From Ulvibacter algarum (GTDB taxonomy: Bacteria; Bacteroidota; Bacteroidia; Flavobacteriales; Flavobacteriaceae), in contig CANLBJ010000006.1 of NCBI GenBank assembly GCA_947488905.1, positions 62,001 through 126,000 on the forward strand: DNA of 64,000 nt. The letters run 5' to 3'. Made by a program: the position numbers and the translations under genes. The notes beneath the pieces were generated by a model. The model saw only the letters and a program-made list of their open reading frames with translations, was not told where the DNA came from and ran no database searches. This document shows positions 34,641-41,957 of the stretch, in pieces. The stretch's first letter is position 1. Every line of letters starts with the position of its first letter.

Positions 34641-36689
34641 ATGGAATTCTTAAACTACTTTATAAAGTCTGCCGGCATACTCACATTGTTCTATGTAGTG
34701 TATATACTCGTTTTACGTAAGGACACTTATTTTTCTGCCAAGCGCTTTTATTTATTAACTGGTGTAATTGCTGCATTAACACTCCCCTTAATAACTTTTA
34801 CTACTATTACTCTTATAGAAAGAGCTCCATTAACTCAAACAACAAATATCGCTCAGTTTATAACATCAGCCACCAGCAGTAGTCTTCCAGTAGCCGAAGC
34901 AGAACCTTTCAACTGGGTTTTATTATTAATGTCTATATATATACTAGGAGCTTGCGTATTTTTATTTAGGTTCTTTTTGCAATTATTTTCTCTTGTACGT
35001 TTATTAAAAAGCCACGATTATAAACGAGTAGGGCCATATAAGTTTATTGAGAGTGATAGAGAAATAGCTCCTTTTTCATTTTTTAATTATATAGTGTTTA
35101 ATCCTAACACTCATAGCCCAGAAGAGCTAAAGATGATTTTACAACACGAGAAGATTCATGCATCACAATGGCATAGTATTGATCTATTATTTGCAAATCT
35201 TATGCGTGCTTTTCAATGGATTAACCCATTTTCTTGGTTGTATAAAATAAGCCTTGAAGCCAACTTAGAGTTTTTAGCAGATACACAGACCGTAGAAAAA
35301 ATAGAAAATAAAATTCAATATCAATTAACGCTGGTCAAGGCTTCATCTTCCTTACCGGTACCAGCACTCACTAATAATTTTTATCAATCATTCATCAAAA
35401 AACGAATCATTATGTTAAACAAAACAAGTTCAAACAAGTACAACCAGTTAAAGTTAATTGCAGTATTACCTGCATTAGCTCTATTTCTATGGAGCTTTAA
35501 TACCGTAGAAGTTATAAAGTATAAAGAGGCTGATACCCCTATTTCAAATAATAGCAAAACTGTTAACGCGATTCTAATTTCAGAAGAAAAAAATACGATT
35601 ACAGATGATGCGGTTATGACTTCTGCAAATCACAATAAAAACGCTAACGCTATAAGTGTTGTAAATACTGCAGGTCAAATATCAAGTCAAAATAGAAAAT
35701 CTGCGAGTGTAACTAATCAAGCAACTCGCATAAACATAAATAATTTCAGGTATGTAATCACGAGCAATACCACAGATGCTAAACTAGAAACGATAAAACA
35801 AGAGCTTAAACAAGAGCATCAAACAGATTTTAATTATACCACAAAACGAAATGCACAAGGTGAAATAACTGGCATCCAAATAGGGTATACAGATAATAAA
35901 AACAATAACGGAAACTACAATATAAGTAGCGACAACCCTATTGCTAGCTTCTTCTTTTATCAAGAAAATGGCACTACTGGCTTCGGAAATATTAGAGACA
36001 AAGACTCTTTAAGAAGCAAAGAGAGAGCGCTGTCTCAATCAAGAAAAAATCTAGCCCATAATCGTAGAGAGCTAATAGAGTCTAAAACTGAAATGCGTCA
36101 AGAAATGATGAAAAAAAAGCGCGAAATAATGGAAGAAAAACAAGTGCAAGAAAACGCTACTAGATATCACTTTAACACAAACGGAAGAAATGTTCACATA
36201 GACACAACAGATGACTTTTTTAAAGGCAGTGAACCACTTATCATTGTAGATGGCAAAGTATATTCTGGAGATTTAAAAGCTATATCACCCAATGAGATAG
36301 CGACCATAAATGTTTTAAAAGACAGAAAAGCAGCGCTTAAATATGGTGTTAAGAATAATAATGGAGTTGTAGAAATAATATTAAAGAATGATGGAAACGA
36401 GACAGAAGGCTGGGCAAAATCTGTTGTTTATGACTTTACCAACGGGAATGACATGAACACAGAAAACATCTATATTACTAAAAACACTACAGATGCTGAC
36501 CTTGAGAATATTAAAAAAGAAATGAACCAAGAAGGGAAAGACTTTAATTACAAGCGAGTAAAAAGAAATTCTCAAGGAGAGATCACCAATATCAAGATTA
36601 CATTAAATGATAACAAAGGTAATAAGCAATCTATATCTAAACAGTCTAATAACAGTAATGCGATAGAAGAAATTCTAATTGAGTACTAA
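34641..36689 (+). CDS. BlaR1-like M56 membrane peptidase with TonB-plug-like and duplicated C-terminal domains
   Basis: 683 residues from MEFLNYFIKS. It has four N-terminal helices, the zinc motif HEKIH (169-173), a downstream Glu/Asp ligand region (EANLEFLAD, about 206-214), and another helix near 272-288. The external part has a Lys/Arg/Glu-rich helix (about 455-500) and a stretch like a TonB-receptor plug (PLIIVDGKVYSG, then NEIATINVLKDRKAALKYG, about 530-583). Two copies of a module with NTTDAxLExIK and a QGEIT core flank these, near 370-430 and 609-665. Family members cleave BlaI-type repressors on sensing envelope stress or beta-lactams. The inducer here is unknown. Confidence 0.9.
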   Translation: MEFLNYFIKSAGILTLFYVVYILVLRKDTYFSAKRFYLLTGVIAALTLPLITFTTITLIERAPLTQTTNIAQFITSATSSSLPVAEAEPFNWVLLLMSIYILGACVFLFRFFLQLFSLVRLLKSHDYKRVGPYKFIESDREIAPFSFFNYIVFNPNTHSPEELKMILQHEKIHASQWHSIDLLFANLMRAFQWINPFSWLYKISLEANLEFLADTQTVEKIENKIQYQLTLVKASSSLPVPALTNNFYQSFIKKRIIMLNKTSSNKYNQLKLIAVLPALALFLWSFNTVEVIKYKEADTPISNNSKTVNAILISEEKNTITDDAVMTSANHNKNANAISVVNTAGQISSQNRKSASVTNQATRININNFRYVITSNTTDAKLETIKQELKQEHQTDFNYTTKRNAQGEITGIQIGYTDNKNNNGNYNISSDNPIASFFFYQENGTTGFGNIRDKDSLRSKERALSQSRKNLAHNRRELIESKTEMRQEMMKKKREIMEEKQVQENATRYHFNTNGRNVHIDTTDDFFKGSEPLIIVDGKVYSGDLKAISPNEIATINVLKDRKAALKYGVKNNNGVVEIILKNDGNETEGWAKSVVYDFTNGNDMNTENIYITKNTTDADLENIKKEMNQEGKDFNYKRVKRNSQGEITNIKITLNDNKGNKQSISKQSNNSNAIEEILIEY

Positions 36690-36706
36690 TAGCTTATTAA
36701 ATTATA

Positions 36707-36740
36707 AAAAAAAGTCCTGATGAGAATCAGGACTTTTTTT
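36707..36740 (+). terminator. Intrinsic terminator of the BlaI/M56 operon
   Basis: A-run plus GTCCTGAT, loop GAGA, ATCAGGAC and seven T residues, 18 bp after the stop. Immediately followed by the next promoter box. Confidence 0.9.
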
Positions 36741-36743
36741 GGT

Positions 36744-36751
36744 TATTTTTG
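36744..36751 (+). promoter_or_regulatory. -7 box TATTTTTG four bases before an ATG
   Basis: Exact TAnnTTTG. The ATG at 36756 begins only four bases later, so the transcript probably starts at or within the start codon. Confidence 0.6.
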
Positions 36752-36755
36752 TAAT

Positions 36756-36908
36756 ATGAAAAAGCAACTATTTATAGCTTTAGCAAAATTTAACAAAGCA
36801 GTTTTGCCAAGTCTCACAAAAAAGAAAGTAGACCTTGCAAAAGCGTCAAAGTTTGAGATGGCCTTATTTGGTTATAAACTGTGGGTGACTAAAAATGCGC
36901 TAGGTTAG
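36756..36908 (+). CDS. 50-residue basic protein, often labelled SsrA-binding-like
   Basis: It begins MKKQLFIALAKFNKAVLPSL and ends KLWVTKNALG. The pattern (ALAKFNK, LPSLTKK, VDLAKASKFEMALFGYKLWVTKNAL) matches a conserved small flavobacterial protein sometimes annotated as SsrA-binding protein, although it is far too short to be SmpB. The promoter box lies four bases upstream, which rules out the longer frame starting at 36720 inside the terminator. The stop overlaps the apt stop. Function unknown. Confidence 0.75.
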   Translation: MKKQLFIALAKFNKAVLPSLTKKKVDLAKASKFEMALFGYKLWVTKNALG

Positions 36909-37420
36909 TAACTAATTAAAGAGGCTGTATCGTACTTACTTATCTTGTCTGCACCTCTTAAAAATTCAATTTCCATTAAAAAGTTACATTGTACAATAAT
37001 ACCACCTGCTCTCTCTACTAAGTTACAGGCAGCTCTTGCCGTACCTCCAGTTGCAAGCACATCATCGTGAATCAAGACACGATCTCCTTTTTTTATAGCA
37101 TCTTCATGCATCTCTAAGACATCCATACCATACTCTAAAGAATAAGGTTCTTTGTAGGTGTCAAAAGGTAATTTTCCTGGCTTTCTTAATGGTACAAAAC
37201 CTGCATTTAACTCTTGAGCAATCATCATCCCAAAGAAAAAACCTCGAGATTCAATACCTATTACCTTGTCTATTTTTTCATCATTAACTAGTGACACAAG
37301 TTGTGTAAGACACTCACGAGTGGCTTCTGCGTTTAACAATAAAGGAGTTATATCCTTAAAAACCACTCCTGGTTTAGGAAAATCTGCAATGTCTCTTATG
37401 TATTCTGAAATATCTATCAT
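36905..37420 (-). CDS. apt: Adenine phosphoribosyltransferase
   Basis: 171 residues, normal length. FPKPGVVFKDITPLL at the start, GIESRGFFFG for adenine recognition, and the PRPP-binding loop DRVLIHDDVLATGGTARAA. It salvages adenine to AMP. The stop overlaps the convergent small gene at 36908 by 4 bp. Confidence 0.96.
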   Translation of the reverse strand: MIDISEYIRDIADFPKPGVVFKDITPLLLNAEATRECLTQLVSLVNDEKIDKVIGIESRGFFFGMMIAQELNAGFVPLRKPGKLPFDTYKEPYSLEYGMDVLEMHEDAIKKGDRVLIHDDVLATGGTARAACNLVERAGGIIVQCNFLMEIEFLRGADKISKYDTASLISY

Positions 37421-37489
37421 TTTAAAAATAAGGCATAAAAAAGCACCTATCTTATAAAGATAGATGATAAAACTGTAGTGTTCAAATTA

Positions 37490-37570
37490 TTAGTCGTTAA
37501 ACATTCTAGCCAAAAGACCGAATACAAGACAAACAACTGCACTTCCTAAAACTAATGTTCCTACTCCCAT
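37490..37570 (-). CDS. Possible 26-residue single-helix membrane peptide
   Basis: The reverse strand encodes M-G-V-G followed by a continuous hydrophobic stretch (TLVLGSAVVCLVFGLLA) and a polar end RMFND. A near-consensus -7 element, TATCTTCG, lies a few bases upstream of the ATG. It resembles the small membrane peptides that annotation pipelines miss. Coding status is unproven. Confidence 0.35.
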   Translation of the reverse strand: MGVGTLVLGSAVVCLVFGLLARMFND

Positions 37571-37694
37571 AAAGCGAAGATAGAAAATTTGGAATAAAAA
37601 TTTCAATTATAGTATAAATAAGAAATGAAGAACTTGATGAGATAATAAAGTAACAAAGCTTAAAAACTAGATTCTTAGTTTGTCATCTTCTCAT

Positions 37695-38540
37695 TTATGA
37701 ATGCAAAGCAATCAGTGGAGTGTTCTCTAAAGGCCCTAAATTTGTAATGTAAGAATGAACTAAACCCCACTTTCTCCAAATATCTGGTTGCGGGTCTACA
37801 ATACAAATAATACTTTCTTGACTCGTTTCTGCAAATTGTTTTAAATCCTTCTTATTAATTAAAAAATCTAAATTCACTCTTATACCAGACAATTTTTCGA
37901 TCTCAAAAATCACTTCTCTTTGATGAAGTTTTTGCACATCACTCATTTCTAATTCTGAAGTTAGAGAGACTAACTTTACATTCCCCTTTGCTGCTTTAAC
38001 TAGAGGGTACCATTTATTGATTTCGGTAAGAGACAACTCCTTATTAAAATGAGAAACTAAAATAAAATTAGGTCGTTTTGTTATATCTATTTTTTCTGGC
38101 ACCACCATCACTGGACATGTCCTTATTTGATCTATAATTATTTTTGTGTTTTTACTATAACTACAATTTGGGTCTTTTGCATTATTCTTCTTCCCATCTA
38201 TAATAACAAGATCAATACTTAGTTTTTCTATAGATATCTGAATGTTCTCAACGAGATTACCATATTCTGACACAGCATGAAAAAAATGCTTTTTTACAGT
38301 ATTATTTAAAGTATACTTTTTAATCACTACACCTAAATTCTTATAAGACTCCTGTTTGGGATGGTCATAATCAGACTCACTAAAACTTAAAAAATCTATT
38401 GAGTTTAAACCCTGAAGTTCATAGCTATACGTGTTCAATAAATAAAAATTGCATTCTTCAATTTTAAAAAAACTAATAGCATAATCAATTGCTTTATAGC
38501 AAGATTCTGTAAAATCTATAGGTAAAAGTACATTTTTCAT
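37695..38540 (-). CDS. Universal stress protein, tandem and divergent
   Basis: 281 residues with two Usp-like halves. The first begins MKNVLLPIDFTESCYKAIDYA and ends near TCPVMVVPEKI at about 150. The second half is poorly conserved and lacks a clear glycine-rich ATP loop. Tandem Usp proteins are cytoplasmic and respond to starvation and other stresses. It is the last gene of a five-gene run (gdhA, GreA/Rnk-like, two unknowns, usp) with gaps of 10-36 bp, suggesting co-regulation, possibly from the sigma-54-type promoter at 41619. Confidence 0.85.
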   Translation of the reverse strand: MKNVLLPIDFTESCYKAIDYAISFFKIEECNFYLLNTYSYELQGLNSIDFLSFSESDYDHPKQESYKNLGVVIKKYTLNNTVKKHFFHAVSEYGNLVENIQISIEKLSIDLVIIDGKKNNAKDPNCSYSKNTKIIIDQIRTCPVMVVPEKIDITKRPNFILVSHFNKELSLTEINKWYPLVKAAKGNVKLVSLTSELEMSDVQKLHQREVIFEIEKLSGIRVNLDFLINKKDLKQFAETSQESIICIVDPQPDIWRKWGLVHSYITNLGPLENTPLIALHS

Positions 38541-38550
38541 AATCTTGTTT

Positions 38551-38931
38551 TTATAAAGGGTTATTAGACAGTAATCGACTGTATATAGACTTTTTTAAAA
38601 AGATAAACTCTCTTGTTATTTGAGAGAATTTATCCCTTCTTTTTTCATGTTCTCTTGCGCGCTCTAAGTCATAATCTCGCTTACCATATTCTAATTCCTT
38701 TTTTAATTCCTGCTCATACTGGCAGAGAGCTCCCATTGTCAATGTGTTTTTTCTTCTAAAACCTAGAATAGTAAGCGCTATTTCATTGCTTTTTATTAAT
38801 TGAGGTTCTAACAATTTTAGATACTCTAACTCATCATTAATAGCCTCAATACTCCCTATCCATTGTGATAATTCTATTAAGTCTTTTTTTAAACATACTA
38901 TTCTCTGAAAATCTGTTTTATTCATCGACAT
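38551..38931 (-). CDS. Unknown helical protein in the stress operon (copy B)
   Basis: 126 residues, no signal peptide, almost entirely helical with a highly charged C-terminal half (KKELEYGKRDYDLERAREHE). Its N-terminal part (LSQWIGSIEAINDELEYLKLLE) resembles that of the neighbouring 134-residue protein (LDNWINHLVYIKKELNNIIG), so the two are likely distant paralogues from a duplication. No family recognised. Located between that protein and the Usp gene with short gaps. Confidence 0.7.
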   Translation of the reverse strand: MSMNKTDFQRIVCLKKDLIELSQWIGSIEAINDELEYLKLLEPQLIKSNEIALTILGFRRKNTLTMGALCQYEQELKKELEYGKRDYDLERAREHEKRRDKFSQITREFIFLKKSIYSRLLSNNPL

Positions 38932-38967
38932 ATATCTACCTCTCTGTTAACTGTCATAAATTTCACA

Positions 38968-39372
38968 CTATTCTATAAAAGAGATTGTCCCTTGCACTTT
39001 ACTAAAAAAGGAATCTTTTAATTTTCTATATTTATCTAAATGATACAAATAGCTGCGTCTATAACTTTCATGCTCACTAATAAATGCCATATCACATTGT
39101 GTGTCATCGCACTCTTTTATATTATCTCTAGAGTTCATATATTTTCTGAGAGCCACTAACAAAACCTCATTCTCTGTATCTTTCTTATTAAACTGATTTA
39201 AAGTTTGATTATCATTTAATGTAGTGCTCAAATCTTTCTTACATAAACCAATAATATTATTCAGTTCTTTTTTAATATAAACTAAATGATTAATCCAATT
39301 ATCAAGCTCAATTGTGTTTATCTTATGCATTACATCTACATCATTATCGTGATCATAAATAGCTGTACTCAT
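38968..39372 (-). CDS. Unknown helical protein in the stress operon (copy A)
   Basis: 134 residues, cytoplasmic, predicted to be a helical bundle. Key stretches are the NWINHLVYIKKELNNI segment shared in pattern with the next gene, and a charged C-terminal part with ESYRRSYLYHLDKYRKLKDS. Lies 20 bp after the GreA/Rnk-like gene. No function recognised. The conserved positions suggest a protein-protein interaction module acting with its paralogue. Confidence 0.7.
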   Translation of the reverse strand: MSTAIYDHDNDVDVMHKINTIELDNWINHLVYIKKELNNIIGLCKKDLSTTLNDNQTLNQFNKKDTENEVLLVALRKYMNSRDNIKECDDTQCDMAFISEHESYRRSYLYHLDKYRKLKDSFFSKVQGTISFIE

Positions 39373-39392
39373 CGTTTTGTTTTTTAATTAAA

Positions 39393-39812
39393 TTACTTCA
39401 CCATCTCTAGATTGTGCTCATTTTTATCTTGAGTTACTTTCTCTATTTTTAATAGGTTTTTTCCTGAAGGAAAATCCCACTCTACCGTATCTTCTTGCGC
39501 ATACCCAAAAAGTGCTGCGCCCATAATAGTAAGAATAGATATCTTGTTTGCTTTTACATCTTTTAATGCTGGCGAAACAATTTGAAACTCTCTCTTCCAC
39601 CCACTAACAGAAGAGATTAGAACCCTACTATTAAATCTCACTACATCTTCTGGCATATCTTCTTCATCTACTATTATTGCAGTCTTAAGCTCTTCATTTA
39701 ACCTTTTAAATGACTTCTGTATTTCAAAATCTGCAGCATACCCAGAGATGTTGAGTATGCGTTTTAAAAACACATACTCTTTCTTTTCTATAATTACACT
39801 CCCGTACTTCAT
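39393..39812 (-). CDS. GreA/Rnk-type C-terminal domain protein
   Basis: 139 residues. The C-terminal part (about 50-130) matches the GreA/GreB/Rnk domain that binds RNA polymerase: a short insertion, then ISILTIMGAALFGYAQEDTVEWDFPSGKNLLKIEKV, which is the signature loop. The N-terminus is short and lacks a GreA-length coiled coil, so it resembles Rnk (regulator of nucleoside diphosphate kinase) or a competitor of Gre factors. Second gene of the gdhA run, 32 bp after gdhA. Confidence 0.85.
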   Translation of the reverse strand: MKYGSVIIEKKEYVFLKRILNISGYAADFEIQKSFKRLNEELKTAIIVDEEDMPEDVVRFNSRVLISSVSGWKREFQIVSPALKDVKANKISILTIMGAALFGYAQEDTVEWDFPSGKNLLKIEKVTQDKNEHNLEMVK

Positions 39813-39844
39813 ACCTCATTATTTAATTTTTATTCTGCTTAATA

Positions 39845-41149
39845 TTAAGGGAAAATTCCTCTTTGAATGTAGGCCTTTTCTATTCTCTTAATAGCAATAC
39901 AATAAGCCGCTGTTCTAAAATCCATCGCCTCACTTTCAGAATACTCATACACCTTATCAAAAGAATCTTTCATCTTTTTATCTAGTTTAGCAATCACATC
40001 TTCTAATTGCCACAACTCACCATTTCTGTTTTGCAACCACTCAAAATAACTAGCCACTACACCACCAGAATTACATAAAATATCTGGTATAATTGTAACC
40101 CCTTTTTCTAGTAATATTTTTTCTCCTTCTACATTTGTAGGTCCATTAGCTCCTTCTGCAATTAATGTTGCCTTAATATCACCAGCATTCTCTTTTGTTA
40201 TCTGGTTACCTAATGCCGCCGGAATACATATATCACATGTAGTACTATAAAAATTCTCTTTTTGTAACGATTTAGCTTCAGGAAAATCTACGATACTTCC
40301 GTTATTTGCTTTGCTGTAATTAAATAGATCTTCTACTGTAATCCCCTTTTGGTTTTCTATGCTACCAAAAGCATCTTGCACTGCTACTAATTTTGCTCCT
40401 TCTTCTTCAAGAAAATGTGCCGCCCAATAGCCTACATTCCCAAAACCTTGCACAATAAACTTCTTGCCTTTTAGCTTTTCATTTTTACGTTGTGCCCAGT
40501 ATTTAATATTCAAATACACCCCATATCCTGTAGCTCTATCACGACCTTCAAGCCCTCCAGAACCTTCAGGTTTTCCAGTTACCACGTGCTGGTTTGCAGT
40601 ACGCTCTGCTGGTGGTCGAGTACTCATATAAGTATCTGCAATCCACGCCATAGTCTGGCTACTAGTATTTACATCTGGAGCAGGAATATCATGTTCTGGC
40701 CCTATATTATCTGCTAGCGCAAAAGTGAATCTACGTGTAATACGTTCTAGCTCACCTTGAGAATATTTTGAAGGATCTAACTTAATACCACCTTTACCAC
40801 CGCCGTAAGGCAAACCTGCTAAAGACGTTTTCCAAGTCATCCACATAGCCAAGGCTCTTGCCGCATCTATATCTACTGTAGGGTGGTAACGAAGCCCACC
40901 TTTATATGGTCCTAATGCATTATTATGTTGAACGCGATATCCTGTAAATATCTCAACATCTCCATTATCCATTTTTACTGGAAAATTGACAATAATCTCA
41001 TTATTAGTTATCGCGAGTATTTTACGAATATTAGGATGCAATCCCACTTGGTCTGCCGCGCTATTAAACTGCTCTAGCACATTATCCATCATTCCTCTCA
41101 CAGGTGCTTTTTTTGTTTTTTTATCTTTTACTGCTGTCATTGTTGCCAT
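39845..41149 (-). CDS. gdhA: Glu/Leu/Phe/Val dehydrogenase, probably glutamate dehydrogenase
   Basis: 434 residues. The catalytic Lys lies in LPYGGGKGGIKLDP, the substrate loop in YKGGLRYHP, and a Rossmann NAD(P) fold GFGNVGYWAA (about 240) is present. NSGGVVASYFEW near the end is also typical. It catalyses reversible oxidative deamination of glutamate. First large gene of the stress run, preceded by a 40-aa peptide and a Cys-rich small protein. Substrate specificity between Glu and branched amino acids cannot be fixed from sequence alone. Confidence 0.93.
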   Translation of the reverse strand: MATMTAVKDKKTKKAPVRGMMDNVLEQFNSAADQVGLHPNIRKILAITNNEIIVNFPVKMDNGDVEIFTGYRVQHNNALGPYKGGLRYHPTVDIDAARALAMWMTWKTSLAGLPYGGGKGGIKLDPSKYSQGELERITRRFTFALADNIGPEHDIPAPDVNTSSQTMAWIADTYMSTRPPAERTANQHVVTGKPEGSGGLEGRDRATGYGVYLNIKYWAQRKNEKLKGKKFIVQGFGNVGYWAAHFLEEEGAKLVAVQDAFGSIENQKGITVEDLFNYSKANNGSIVDFPEAKSLQKENFYSTTCDICIPAALGNQITKENAGDIKATLIAEGANGPTNVEGEKILLEKGVTIIPDILCNSGGVVASYFEWLQNRNGELWQLEDVIAKLDKKMKDSFDKVYEYSESEAMDFRTAAYCIAIKRIEKAYIQRGIFP

Positions 41150-41179
41150 AATACATCTATTACCAAAGTTTGTTTTTTA

Positions 41180-41302
41180 TTATTTAAAGAGTCTATTTGT
41201 TATACTTCTCTCTTGGTATTTTTGCTTAATATAAGCGCTTCTAGCTTTTTCGCTTTTAGACTTTTTATTACTTAATGCTGTAAAAACTGTGTTTAAATTC
41301 AT
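41180..41302 (-). CDS. 40-residue basic peptide upstream of gdhA
   Basis: Begins MNLNTVFTALSNKKSKSEKA and ends ITNRLFK. It is rich in Lys/Arg/Ser, helical in pattern, and separated from gdhA by 30 bp. It has no recognisable family. It could be a leader peptide or a small regulatory protein. Coding is supported by an in-frame ATG-to-TAA reading of amino acid composition unlike random AT-rich DNA, and by position within the transcript. Confidence 0.5.
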   Translation of the reverse strand: MNLNTVFTALSNKKSKSEKARSAYIKQKYQERSITNRLFK

Positions 41303-41391
41303 AGTATAAAAATTTAAAAATGTTATTTTGTTATAATTACTCCCGTTTTTACTTCGGAAATTTTAAAGATGAGCTTATTACTTTATAGCAA

Positions 41392-41586
41392 TTAAGCTTC
41401 CATCATTTCTAGTTGTTTTTCTTTTCTTTTTACCTTTCTCAGAGGTTTTGTAGGTTTAATATCTTTTTTACTTTTAGGAGCTTCATTATAATCACTACAC
41501 GATATCACACTACGCTGATTATGAGTCAACACACAAGCATCACTATAGATACACGAGAGACATAAATTGATAGAATTTGTTTGCAT
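41392..41586 (-). CDS. Small four-cysteine protein (zinc- or Fe-S-binding candidate)
   Basis: 64 residues. Four Cys in the N-terminal half are arranged C-x2-C-x5-C-x11-C (CLSCIYSDACVL, then VISC), and a basic Lys-rich tail follows (KSKKDIKPTKPLRKVKRKEK). This suggests a metal-binding knuckle with a nucleic acid-binding tail. It is the first gene behind the sigma-54-type promoter at 41619-41633. The function is unknown. Confidence 0.65.
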   Translation of the reverse strand: MQTNSINLCLSCIYSDACVLTHNQRSVISCSDYNEAPKSKKDIKPTKPLRKVKRKEKQLEMMEA

Positions 41587-41957
41587 AATAAATTGTTATT
41601 AATTGTACATACCAAAATGCAATGTGTGTACCAATACAAATAACAGTAAGCCAAAAAACCCAAAAGCAAACCACAAACACCCTAAGACTAAGAGACTAGA
41701 GGTGTATTAAATTTGTTTTAAGAAAAAATGGAGTGATTCAAAATATTCCTGCTGGGGTAAAATGCACCAGACAAAGTGGTAGAATATTAAAATTTCCGAA
41801 GAGATAGTCGCGATTAAAACTGTCATTATATCAACCAGAATAAGTAGTAATATACTAAGAGTGTAGAAAATTAAAATGGAGTAACTGCTTATTAAAACAC
41901 AGCAAGTTTAGCAAGGTTATTTAAAGACTAACAAGGTATCTGTAGAAACTTTTTAAA
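41587..41957. other. 371-bp gene-free region between the Cys-rich gene and the NtrC-like regulator
   Basis: Contains the sigma-54-type promoter (41619-41633) and one copy of the overrepresented 10-mer (41792-41801). No ORF above background, no RNA gene and no terminator-like hairpin was found. Confidence 0.6.
41619..41633 (-). promoter_or_regulatory. Sigma-54-type -24/-12 promoter
   Basis: On the reverse strand: TGGTACACACATTGC. It keeps the invariant GG and GC with the exact -24/-12 spacing and matches TGGCAC-N5-TTGC at most positions. It lies about 33 bp before the small Cys-protein ATG. The NtrC-type activator gene next door is a plausible partner. Confidence 0.6.

Noticed and set aside
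36720-36755. Longer start for the 50-residue protein
   Set aside because: It would begin inside the upstream terminator and run through the -7 box.
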